From an uncultured Mucilaginibacter sp. (GTDB lineage Bacteria > Bacteroidota > Bacteroidia > Sphingobacteriales > Sphingobacteriaceae): a stretch of DNA of 9,204 bases. This document shows, piece after piece, positions 1-6,233 of the stretch. The position numbers and the translations under genes were made by a program. The stretch is from assembly GCA_903885865.1 (NCBI GenBank), contig CAISKH010000234.1:1-9204 (forward strand). Direction: 5' to 3'. The notes beneath the pieces are model-generated. The model ran no database searches and had not been told where the DNA came from. It saw nothing but the letters and a program-made list of their open reading frames with translations. How positions within the stretch are numbered: the stretch's first letter is position 1; every line of letters begins with the position of its first letter.

Positions 1-943
1 CAGCCACAAAATAGGGCCAGCCATAATTCCCCGGTTTTTTGGCCAGGTTAAATTCGTCATACGATTGCGGTCCGCGGTGTTCCATATCATCCCTGCCCCC
101 GTCAGGGCCAACTTCGCCCCAATATAGCCAGCCGGTGCGGCTGTCGATGGTAAGCCTCCAGGGGTTGCGGTTGCCCATGGTATATATTTCGGGGCGTGTT
201 TTTGGTGTTCCTTTCGCAAACAGGTTTCCTTCGGGGATCGTATAAGTGCCATCCGCTTCAGGATGTATGCGTAAAATTTTACCGCGCAGGTCATTTGTAT
301 TTGACGCGCCTTTTTGTGAATCTTCGGGCGATTTTCCCGGCCGTTCATCCAACGGCGAAAATCCGTCGGAAGCGCGCGAGAAGGTATTATCGCCGGTGCT
401 TAAATAAAGGTTCTTGTTTTTATCAAATACCATACCGCCACCTACGTGGCAGCACTCATAACGTTGCACCTTAACATTCAATATTAATTTTTTTGAGCTT
501 TCCGCGAGCGGGCCTTTGCCATCCCAATAATATCTTACCAAACTGTTTACAGAGTCTTTCCCTATAGGCGCATAATAAACGTATATCCAGTGGTTCTTAT
601 CAAAATCAGGATCCAATATAACACCCTGCAGGCCGTCCTCGCCTTCGCTTACCTCGCCGGTTTGGCTCACGTATTGGTTACTTACCGCGAACTGGCCTAT
701 AACGGCTATCTTCCCGGTTGCGGGGTTATACAGTTTCAACTTTCCTTTGCGTTCGGCATAAAGCACTTTGCCATCCTTCATTATTTGGAACTGCATGGGT
801 TCTTCAACCCGTTGTGCAAGCACTACTTTGGTAAAGCGGTTATCGTCGGGTTTGGCTGCTGTTGTTTGCCCGGTCGCGTTAAGCGAAAAAACGGTAATTA
901 AAAATGCATAAAACGCATTTAGCAAAAATGAATATTTACGCAT
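1..943 (-). CDS. PQQ-dependent sugar dehydrogenase (glucose/sorbosone dehydrogenase-like), 3' end outside window
   Basis: Only the first 314 residues are visible; the frame is open to the window edge. Residues 1-25 form a signal peptide (hydrophobic LLNAFYAFLITVFSL, then NATGQ) with no lipobox cysteine, so the protein is probably exported to the periplasm or beyond. From about residue 38 it reads as the beta-propeller of soluble PQQ sugar dehydrogenases: GEDGLQGVILDPDF (101-114), ECCHVGGGMVFD (163-174) with His166 where this family has its catalytic base, NLYLSTGDN (178-186), NRNPWRL (258-264), YWGEVGPD (274-281) and NYGWP (306-310). Family knowledge: these enzymes oxidise aldose-type sugars using PQQ. 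In Bacteroidota they are often large, with cytochrome c, ThuA or carbohydrate-binding domains after the propeller; whether this one has them cannot be seen. The ATG at 941-943 directly precedes the signal peptide. No Shine-Dalgarno is visible. Family call is firm; substrate is unknown. Confidence 0.9.
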   Translation of the reverse strand, partial: MRKYSFLLNAFYAFLITVFSLNATGQTTAAKPDDNRFTKVVLAQRVEEPMQFQIMKDGKVLYAERKGKLKLYNPATGKIAVIGQFAVSNQYVSQTGEVSEGEDGLQGVILDPDFDKNHWIYVYYAPIGKDSVNSLVRYYWDGKGPLAESSKKLILNVKVQRYECCHVGGGMVFDKNKNLYLSTGDNTFSRASDGFSPLDERPGKSPEDSQKGASNTNDLRGKILRIHPEADGTYTIPEGNLFAKGTPKTRPEIYTMGNRNPWRLTIDSRTGWLYWGEVGPDGGRDDMEHRGPQSYDEFNLAKKPGNYGWPYFVA

Positions 944-1080
944 AACGGTTATAGTAAGAATAATTGGCTTATTATTGATTTTATTTACCCAATATTAATA
1001 CTTTTTTAACCACTTTAAAAATAGTGAGCTTTATTTTTTAAAAAATGATTTACAAACACCATAGGAAATAGCGGTTAAAC

Positions 1081-1106
1081 AAAAAGCCCAACATTTCTGT
1101 TAGGCT
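1081..1106 (-). terminator. Rho-independent terminator of the tRNA-Val gene
   Basis: Read on the minus strand, AGCCTAACA and TGTTGGGCT form a 9-bp stem (one G-T wobble) closed by a GAAA tetraloop and followed at once by TTTTGTTT. It begins a few bases after the tRNA 3' end and lies between the tRNA and the dehydrogenase gene on the same strand, so it should isolate the tRNA transcript from that gene. Confidence 0.8.
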
Positions 1107-1114
1107 TCTTTCTG

Positions 1115-1189
1115 TGGGAGTTACTGGGTTCGAACCAGTGACCCTCTGCTTGTAAGGCAGATGCTCTGAACCAGCTGAGCTAAACTCCC
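1115..1189 (-). tRNA. tRNA-Val (anticodon UAC)
   Basis: The minus strand folds into a complete 75-nt cloverleaf: acceptor stem GGGAGTT/AACTCCC with discriminator A, D-arm GCTC/GAGC, anticodon stem TCTGC/GCAGA around loop CTTACAA (anticodon TAC, valine), a 5-nt variable region GGGTC, and T-arm ACTGG-TTCGAAC-CCAGT. The 3' CCA is not encoded (ACAG follows), so it must be added after transcription. It has its own promoter at 1206-1236 and terminator at 1081-1106, making a monocistronic unit. Confidence 0.97.
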
Positions 1190-1205
1190 TTTAGTTTTGG
1201 GATTG

Positions 1206-1236
1206 CAAATATAGGATTATGTGACTACTCCTCAAA
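1206..1236 (-). promoter_or_regulatory. Bacteroidota-type promoter for tRNA-Val
   Basis: On the minus strand TTTG (1233-1236) and TATATTTG (1206-1213) are separated by exactly 19 nt, matching the Bacteroidota sigma-70-type consensus TTTG-N19-21-TAnnTTTG at both boxes. Transcription would start near 1199, about 10 nt before the mature tRNA 5' end. This is the best promoter in the window. Confidence 0.8.
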
Positions 1237-1270
1237 AAATAATTTGCTTTTTTTAAATAGGGCCGCTTTT

Positions 1271-1310
1271 TGTCCTGGCAGGGTCTCCCTTGAAAGACCC
1301 TGCCGGGACA
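1271..1310. repeat. Strong 16-bp stem hairpin, REP-like palindrome
   Basis: TGTCCTGGCAGGGTCT (1271-1286) and AGACCCTGCCGGGACA (1295-1310) are reverse complements except for one position that still pairs as G-T, with an 8-nt loop. It is far more GC-rich than the flanking AT-rich spacer. No good U-tract follows on either strand, so I read it as a dispersed palindromic repeat or RNA-processing structure rather than a classical terminator. It sits between divergent transcripts: the tRNA on one side and the small membrane protein on the other. Confidence 0.7.
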
Positions 1311-1406
1311 GCATATATCTGCAATCCTGGGCACAGCCTATTTGTACCTTTTCCTTTTGCACTTAAATAGGTAAAACAATTCTAACCTAATTCAAGTTCT
1401 ACAATT

Positions 1407-1583
1407 ATGAGAAGTTTAATTTACATTATTGTAGTCGTTCTGATTATCAGCTGGCTACTTGGGGGCTTTGCTTTCCACTTTGGCGGAGACGCAATACATA
1501 TATTAATTGTAATTGCTGTTATCCTGTTATTATACAACTTGTTTAGTAATAGACGCATACGAATGCCCGGGGATCGCTGGTAG
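1407..1583 (+). CDS. Small lmo0937/DUF5670-family-like membrane protein, 58 aa
   Basis: The frame starts at ATG 1407 and ends at TAG 1581-1583. The protein begins MRSLIYIIVVVLIISWLLGG and continues FAFHFGGDAIHILIVIAVILLLYNLF, ending in a basic tail SNRRIRMPGDRW. It has two hydrophobic helices (about residues 3-24 and 29-47) joined by a short FHFGGDAIH turn. That layout (hydrophobic helix, WLLG, FHxGG turn, IHILxVIAVI second helix) is what I know from the lmo0937 family of tiny bacterial membrane proteins (DUF5670). Their function is not established; they often occur near stress genes. There are no close co-directional neighbours and no clear promoter consensus upstream, so it is probably transcribed alone. 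The family call rests on recalled pattern, not on a search. A minus-strand open frame over the same bases is a shadow. Confidence 0.8.
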   Translation: MRSLIYIIVVVLIISWLLGGFAFHFGGDAIHILIVIAVILLLYNLFSNRRIRMPGDRW

Positions 1584-1966
1584 TAACAAGCTTTGCCTAT
1601 ATTCCTGATTTGTTTACCCCGCCTGCTCCAGGTTATATTTCCTCCCCTCCCTGGAGGGTCTGTCACAGCGGACCCCGCGTTTGAAATCGTGCAGCTTCCG
1701 CAGGCCCTCTGTCGGATGACCTTGCCTGGACCGAAAAATATGTTCTAGATCACTTTTTTTCCTGTCCATTATCATTTATTATCGACCAGCCTAACATTAC
1801 ATTTACTTGCCACCAATGCATAAAAACCTGATGATAGGGAATTGATATAGCACGCAGGTTTAATAGCTTCATCTATAAATTTATTCATTAAAGCGTCCAA
1901 TCTCGCAAGTATTTCCGGTATTGCATACCAGACAAGTGAACGCAGGATGATAAAGTTTGAAAAGTT
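1584..1966. other. Gene-free spacer of 383 nt
   Basis: I find no convincing coding frame on either strand. It contains a small GC-rich hairpin (1656-1675: GGGTCTG and CGGACCC arms, loop TCACAG) in a locally GC-rich patch (about 1641-1735), then AT-rich DNA leading to the next gene. TAAAGTTTG at 1951-1959 is a near miss to the TAnnTTTG promoter box, with no TTTG at the right distance. The GC-rich patch could be a decayed repeat or gene remnant. Confidence 0.4.
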
Positions 1967-2587
1967 ATGATAAATGTTATAATGAACAAACCGGTCAAAA
2001 CAACCCGCAGTTTGGCTGCTGCAAGCCTTTTGATAGTTTTTACTATAGATATAGTTACTCCGCCTACTTTTGTGGCGGATATATTGTATTTATGCTGTAT
2101 GCTGCTGGTATTTCATGACAGCCCCCGGTTTATTCGCTTATTTACAGCGATTGCTTGTTTGCTAATTATTACCGATGTGTTGCTTTTCGACCTCAGATTA
2201 AACGAGGGCAAAGCGTTTTGGGCCAACCGCGGGATGTCTATGGCGGCCATTATTATTACATCCAACCTGGCCATCCGCTTTCGCCGGTTAAACCAATTGA
2301 GCAGCATTAAAGAACTGCAGCATTTGGAGGAGGTGCAAGAGATATTGTATATTACATCACACAGGATCAGAAAACAGGTGGCTAATATAATGGGGCTTAC
2401 TGACCTTGTTAATACCGAAAATATTATTTTAACGAAAGATGATTTAACAAAACACTGTCACTATCTTTCTTTTTCGGTGAACGAGCTGGACGCGATTATT
2501 AAAGAATTAAATAATTTTATTGAGGAATTCGAACAAGAAAACCTGGGGTCTGATTTAATTAACCCTCATATCCATGTGCTGCAATAG
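1967..2587 (+). CDS. Four-helix membrane protein with C-terminal histidine-kinase-like DHp helices, no ATPase domain
   Basis: 206 aa. Residues 14-104 contain about four hydrophobic segments (near 14-30, 36-50, 56-75, 88-104); LIVFTIDIVTPPTFVADILY is typical of membrane sensor modules in Bacteroidota kinases. After the membrane part comes a linker helix (about 107-127), then ILYITSHRIRKQVANIMGLTDLV (127-148, His132) and a second helix YLSFSVNELDAIIKELNNFI (166-185). This matches the HisKA-type dimerisation/phosphoacceptor hairpin (S-H-x-x-R-x-x-x-A/T-N-I-x-G). The protein stops at residue 206, where a full kinase would continue into roughly 120 residues of HATPase_c; no N, G1 or G2 boxes exist in any frame before the next gene. 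So it cannot be an autonomous kinase. It may receive phosphate from another kinase, dimerise with one, or be a truncated relic. ATG 1967 is used; ATG 1982 is also possible. It converges on the PAS kinase 64 nt away. Confidence 0.85.
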   Translation: MINVIMNKPVKTTRSLAAASLLIVFTIDIVTPPTFVADILYLCCMLLVFHDSPRFIRLFTAIACLLIITDVLLFDLRLNEGKAFWANRGMSMAAIIITSNLAIRFRRLNQLSSIKELQHLEEVQEILYITSHRIRKQVANIMGLTDLVNTENIILTKDDLTKHCHYLSFSVNELDAIIKELNNFIEEFEQENLGSDLINPHIHVLQ

Positions 2588-2650
2588 GCAACCCCAGAAA
2601 AGCCTGAAATGGTGTAATTATCCGGCAATACTCATGTTTAATAATGTGCC

Positions 2651-4522
2651 TTAAACATTCGCCATACCTACAGGTATAGTAAAAGAAAACTCAGTACCAA
2701 CCCCCTGTTCGCTGGTTACCCAAATTTTTCCGTTACATTTTTCTATCAGGTCCTTGCAGAATAGCAGGCCCATGCCTGTCCCCAATTCGTTATGGGTACC
2801 GGTTTTGCTGTTAACCTTGCCTTTAAAAAGTTTGGCACATTGCTCGGGCGTCATGCCGGTCCCGGTATCCTTAACCCTTATCAAAACATCCTGGCCATCC
2901 TGCTTTGCAGAAACTTCAATAATATCTTTCCCATTCGAGAATTTAATGGCATTGCTAACCAGGTTGCGGATAACTATGCGCACCGAATCCGGATCGGCAA
3001 AAGCAACCATCTCATCCGGCACGTCAATTTTTAAGTCAATGCCTTTTTTGGAGGCCTGGTCATACAGGTTTTGTTTTTCTTTAGTAACAATATCCTTTAC
3101 AGAAAATTCTTTAATCGCTCTTTCGAAGTTTTCCATTTGGGTATTAACCCAGAACAATAGCGTATCCAAAAAATCGGAAGTGTAATCTAATTTTTTAACT
3201 ACACCGGGTATCATATCCAGCAGTTCAACATTTGATATGCTATCGTCCTGGAAAAGCTCAAACAGCCCTCTTAAACTGCTCAAAGGGCCACGCAGGTCAT
3301 GCGCCAGTATGGCTATTAACCGGTCCTTCAGTGTATTGAGCGTATTCAGTTTGCCGGCATGATCAACTAATTGGGCATTTTGTTTTGCAATTTGCAGTTC
3401 GCTGTTTTTTAGTTCAGTAATATCCTGCATAGCACCGATCATGCGGATACCTACGCCGTTTTCATCGCGGATAACCACCCCCTTATCCAGTACAAATGCG
3501 TATTCTCCGTTAGCTTTTCTGAAACGGTACTTTTCCGTCCAGTAATTCATAGTACCATATTTGACAGGATCAGGATAAAGCACAACCCTTTCCCTATCAT
3601 CAGGATGTACATACTGTGCAAAAAACCGCATATCGCCAACATTAACACCCGGCGTATGCCCGAATGACTTTTTGATGTTCCTGGAATAATAAACCTCGTT
3701 TGCTTCCAGGTCCCAATCCCAGATAATATCAGTTGTGGCTTCGGTAACATATTCAAAACGTTCAATGCTTTTTTCAAGCGAGCGTAATGTTTTTGATTCT
3801 TCGGTAATATCCTTACACACTACGATGATACAATGCTTTCCCAAATAATCCACAGAATGCCCCGTCATTTCTATTTTTAGCGTATCGCCATTCTTTTTTA
3901 GATGGTCCCATGTACCCAGGTTTTTTATTTCGCCGTTAAATTCCGGGGTTACCCTAACTTTGGTCAATGTCGCGTCTTCTGCTGCGCTTATATCTTTAAT
4001 AGTTAACCCGGTGAACTCTTTCGTTGAGTAACCATACAGTTTACACGCCATCTGGTTAACATCAAGAATGGCAAGAGATTCTACGTCATAAATTATGATG
4101 GGAAACGGGTTGGAGTAAAAGAGAAGTTTATAGTTTTCTTTAGATTCATCCAGCGACTCTCCGGCGGTTTTTTTCAGACGCTTCTCGCGCGCAATGCAAA
4201 ACATCAGTTGATCATCGGGCAGCCACGTGGCCGACCACGATACCGGCACAACTGAACCATTTTTATGAACACTCCGCGTATCAAAATGAATGCAGTTTGC
4301 ACCTGCCATTATATTGTTGAAAGACGCGGTAGCCGGTTCTATATCTTCGGGGTAAGCAAAATCCGTAAAAGATTTCCCTAAAAGCTCCTCTTTAGTATAT
4401 CCCCATAGGTTTTCTACGGCTTTGCTTACATTTACAAATTGCATAGCGGGATTGAATACACAAAGCAGGTCGTGTGAGTTGTCAACTATTTTTTGGATAC
4501 CGGCACCGGCTTCTGCTCGCAT
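2651..4522 (-). CDS. Soluble hybrid-free sensor histidine kinase with three PAS domains
   Basis: 623 aa from ATG 4522 (numbering from it). There is no membrane segment or signal peptide, so it is cytoplasmic. PAS1 covers about 10-115 (DLLCVFNPAMQFVNVSKAVE, GYTKEELLGK), PAS2 about 130-245 (GYSTKEF), PAS3 about 260-375 (WDWDLEANEVYYS, HPDDRERV, YRFRKANGEY, ending GAMQDITE), with the PAS_3-type fold. A coiled linker LNTLNTLKD leads to the HisKA box AILAHDLRGPLSSLRG with phospho-acceptor His408. HATPase_c shows an N box with Asn520 and Asn524 (RNLVSNAIKFSN), G1 KDTGTGM at 551-557, an F-like segment LFKG, and G2 GTGMGL at 581-586. There is no receiver domain, so its response regulator is elsewhere. 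Start choice: the frame can extend to a TTG at 4550-4552, but ATG 4522 leaves PAS1 intact and TTG starts are uncommon here; an in-frame stop lies just beyond. All kinase residues are present, so it should be active. The ligand is unknown. Confidence 0.93.
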   Translation of the reverse strand: MRAEAGAGIQKIVDNSHDLLCVFNPAMQFVNVSKAVENLWGYTKEELLGKSFTDFAYPEDIEPATASFNNIMAGANCIHFDTRSVHKNGSVVPVSWSATWLPDDQLMFCIAREKRLKKTAGESLDESKENYKLLFYSNPFPIIIYDVESLAILDVNQMACKLYGYSTKEFTGLTIKDISAAEDATLTKVRVTPEFNGEIKNLGTWDHLKKNGDTLKIEMTGHSVDYLGKHCIIVVCKDITEESKTLRSLEKSIERFEYVTEATTDIIWDWDLEANEVYYSRNIKKSFGHTPGVNVGDMRFFAQYVHPDDRERVVLYPDPVKYGTMNYWTEKYRFRKANGEYAFVLDKGVVIRDENGVGIRMIGAMQDITELKNSELQIAKQNAQLVDHAGKLNTLNTLKDRLIAILAHDLRGPLSSLRGLFELFQDDSISNVELLDMIPGVVKKLDYTSDFLDTLLFWVNTQMENFERAIKEFSVKDIVTKEKQNLYDQASKKGIDLKIDVPDEMVAFADPDSVRIVIRNLVSNAIKFSNGKDIIEVSAKQDGQDVLIRVKDTGTGMTPEQCAKLFKGKVNSKTGTHNELGTGMGLLFCKDLIEKCNGKIWVTSEQGVGTEFSFTIPVGMANV

Positions 4523-4676
4523 AACGTTTTGTTTGAATAATGTACGTGGCAATGTATGTAACGTATTGTTTCGCGGTTTTATTCCGTGAAAAATTTTCTC
4601 ACTATAATCAGGGCTCCGAAATTATTAACATTTTAAAACATTGCACATTATAATTCACAATATTTTACCTATATGC

Positions 4677-4684
4677 CAAATATA
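4677..4684 (-). promoter_or_regulatory. Candidate promoter -7 box for the PAS kinase
   Basis: The minus strand reads TATATTTG, a perfect TAnnTTTG match, and would give a leader of about 150 nt. No TTTG is present 19-21 nt upstream, and a match to one box in AT-rich DNA is weak evidence. Confidence 0.3.
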
Positions 4685-4740
4685 ATGAAATGTTTATAAT
4701 AAAACTATAGCCTTGTTAGTATTTTAATATATGGACTTTT

Positions 4741-4793
4741 TTTTCGCGAAAAGAAGCTGTACCATTTTTGAAACAGCTGCGTATTTGCCAAAT
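4741..4793. promoter_or_regulatory. Cluster of three small inverted repeats, possible operator sites
   Basis: Three dyads lie in a row: the perfect 12-bp palindrome TTTTCGCGAAAA (4741-4752), AGCTGT-N12-ACAGCT (4755-4778), and ATTTG-C-CAAAT (4783-4793). They lie 78-130 nt upstream of the AraC-family start and behind the candidate kinase promoter. Binding by the adjacent AraC-type regulator is an inference; such regulators often bind near their own divergent promoters. Confidence 0.35.
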
Positions 4794-4870
4794 CATATAA
4801 TCGGTAAAAAGTACCACAATCACCCCAAACAACACCATTAAAACTCGTTATTACCGCTTACCTTTGGGTA

Positions 4871-5758
4871 ATGAAAACAGGAATCCCCATATATGATATT
4901 TGTAGCCTTACCCAACAGCAGGATGACGTATTGATCAGTAGGTTTGCCCCGTATTTAAAAAGTCACCGAAATTTGCACGTGGCGCATAAACATTCGTTTT
5001 ATCATTTAGTGTTTTTTACTAAAGGCGGCGGGTCACAAACTATCGATTTTCAGCGGGTTCCGGTAAAGCCCTTCCAAATATATTTTATGATACCCGGACA
5101 GGTGCATAACTGGGCCTTTGAAAGTGATGTTGACGGGTATATTATTAATTTTTCGGTTCCTTTTTTTCAGTCGTTTTTATTGAAGGCAAATTATTTAGAG
5201 GACTTCCCATTTTTTACAGGGGTTATAGCAGACTCCGTGATTGATATCCCGACAGACGTGCAAGATGGAATTATCAGCCTTTTTGAACAGCTTATGGGTG
5301 AAACAGAAGAGACAAAGCCGCTCGAAATGGACATGATACGAGCAATCATGCTGCAATTATTTATCAGCATAGCCAGGCTCGGCTTTAATACCGTAAATAA
5401 AACCATCCCATCCTATAACTATACCCTGCTGCGTAGCTTTCAAAAACTGACAGAGAAAAACTATACAGCTATAAAACTGCCAAAACAATACGCCGAACTG
5501 CTGTACATCACCCCTAATCACCTCAATGCATTATGTAATGATGTGCTGGGCATACCTGCCGGTGAAGTTATACGCAACCGTATTGCACTTGAGGCCAAAC
5601 GACTGTTGATAAACAATGACTTAACAATTTTTGAAATTGCCAATCAGCTTAACTTTGCTGATAACTCCTATTTCAGCAGGTTTTTTAAAAAGCAGACAGG
5701 CTTAACTCCGGAAGAATTTAGAAAAATAACAATAAGCCATGAACACGTTATTAAATAA
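4871..5758 (+). CDS. AraC-family transcriptional regulator (cupin sensor + AraC HTH)
   Basis: 295 aa. Residues 20-105 look like the AraC-type cupin sensor: HKHSFYHLVFFTKGGG (39-54), a metal- or ligand-pocket-style histidine pair, and MIPGQVHNWAF (73-83). Residues 184-287 are the DNA-binding domain with two helix-turn-helix units: LPKQYAELLYITPNHLNALC (203-222) and TIFEIANQLNFADNSYFSRF (252-271) followed by FKKQTGLTPEEFRK, the usual AraC signature. Family knowledge: a small molecule binds the cupin and alters DNA binding at nearby promoters. The protein is of usual length with no missing part. It is divergent from the PAS kinase and runs straight into the DUF983 gene, so control of either is plausible but not shown. 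It has no receiver domain and so is not a phospho-response regulator for the kinase. A TACCTTTG sequence ends 4 nt before the ATG; it lies too close to serve as a normal promoter. Confidence 0.93.
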   Translation: MKTGIPIYDICSLTQQQDDVLISRFAPYLKSHRNLHVAHKHSFYHLVFFTKGGGSQTIDFQRVPVKPFQIYFMIPGQVHNWAFESDVDGYIINFSVPFFQSFLLKANYLEDFPFFTGVIADSVIDIPTDVQDGIISLFEQLMGETEETKPLEMDMIRAIMLQLFISIARLGFNTVNKTIPSYNYTLLRSFQKLTEKNYTAIKLPKQYAELLYITPNHLNALCNDVLGIPAGEVIRNRIALEAKRLLINNDLTIFEIANQLNFADNSYFSRFFKKQTGLTPEEFRKITISHEHVIK

Positions 5759-5765
5759 TACTACA

Positions 5766-6164
5766 ATGGAAATATCAAAAACCTCGGCAGCAATACATGC
5801 CAAATGCCCAAAATGCAGAAGGGGCAATATGTTTGCAAACAGTATGTATGGTTTTTCATCACAAAAAATGAATGAATATTGCCCGCACTGCGGTTTTAAA
5901 TTTGAAATAGAGCCGGGCTATTTTTATGTAGCCATGCTGTTAAGCTATTGCTTTAATGTTGCTCAAATGGTAACGCTTGCTGTAGCAATATACATTTTAA
6001 CCGGCAGCCGCAACCCGTGGATATATGCAGCGGTGCTGTTAAGCGTGGCGTTTATACTATCACCTTTTAACTTCAGGTACTCGCGTGTAGTACTGTTGTT
6101 TTGGCTAACACCGGGTGTGCGTTATGATAAGGATAGGGCGAGGGATGATTATGAAAAGATGTGA
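5766..6164 (+). CDS. DUF983 family zinc-ribbon membrane protein
   Basis: 132 aa from ATG 5766. An N-terminal zinc-ribbon-like segment has two CxxC pairs: CPKC (residues 14-17) in CPKCRRGNMF and CPHC (39-42) in YCPHCGFKFEIEPGYFYVAM; both are hallmarks of DUF983. Two to three hydrophobic segments follow (about 53-79, 84-102, 107-115), then a charged tail DKDRARDDYEKM. The ribbon probably lies in the cytoplasm at the inner membrane. The biochemical role of DUF983 is not known. An in-frame ATG at 5739 would add 9 residues and overlap the AraC gene by 20 nt; I prefer 5766, which avoids the overlap and leaves a typical 13 residues before the first cysteine. The 7-nt gap to the AraC gene indicates co-transcription. 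Confidence 0.88.
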   Translation: MEISKTSAAIHAKCPKCRRGNMFANSMYGFSSQKMNEYCPHCGFKFEIEPGYFYVAMLLSYCFNVAQMVTLAVAIYILTGSRNPWIYAAVLLSVAFILSPFNFRYSRVVLLFWLTPGVRYDKDRARDDYEKM

Positions 6165-6178
6165 GAATGTAAACTAAA

Positions 6179-6209
6179 GAGGCGAATCACAACTCGTGCA
6201 ATTCGCTTC
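6179..6209. terminator. Hairpin between convergent genes, probable terminator
   Basis: GAGGCGAAT (6179-6187) pairs with ATTCGCTTC (6201-6209) including one G-T, and CAC/GTG extends the stem inside. On the minus strand it is followed by TTTAGTTT, a modest U-tract, so it fits best as the terminator of the rhodanese/SPFH operon. It may also slow plus-strand transcription leaving the DUF983 gene. Confidence 0.5.
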
Positions 6210-6233
6210 AATTCGAAAAATTCATGGTAACTA

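Larger units (their letters stand above)
4553..4870. other. AT-rich divergent regulatory spacer
   Basis: This gene-free stretch separates the divergent kinase and AraC-family genes. I see no coding frame in it. It holds a candidate promoter -7 box for the kinase (4677-4684) and a cluster of short inverted repeats (4741-4793), which are listed separately. Confidence 0.6.

Noticed and set aside
590..901. Plus-strand open frame of 103 codons opposite the dehydrogenase
   Set aside because: The minus strand encodes conserved PQQ-propeller motifs through this stretch, so this is a shadow.
1421..1666. Minus-strand open frame of 81 codons
   Set aside because: It lies opposite the 58-aa membrane protein, which has a far better family-like pattern; its own translation is low-complexity and unrecognisable.
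2588..2650. Bidirectional terminator between the convergent kinase-like gene and kinase
   Set aside because: No stem with a U-tract could be found in this 63-nt gap.
2754..3185. Plus-strand open frame of 143 codons inside the kinase
   Set aside because: It is antisense to the conserved HisKA/HATPase region, whose codons explain the sequence; no domain is visible.
4859..4866. TACCTTTG as promoter -7 box for the AraC gene
   Set aside because: It matches TAnnTTTG, but transcription would begin inside the start codon and there is no TTTG box upstream at the correct distance.
4871..5758. AraC protein as cognate response regulator of the PAS kinase
   Set aside because: It has a cupin sensor and no receiver domain with a phospho-accepting aspartate, so it is not a two-component output protein.
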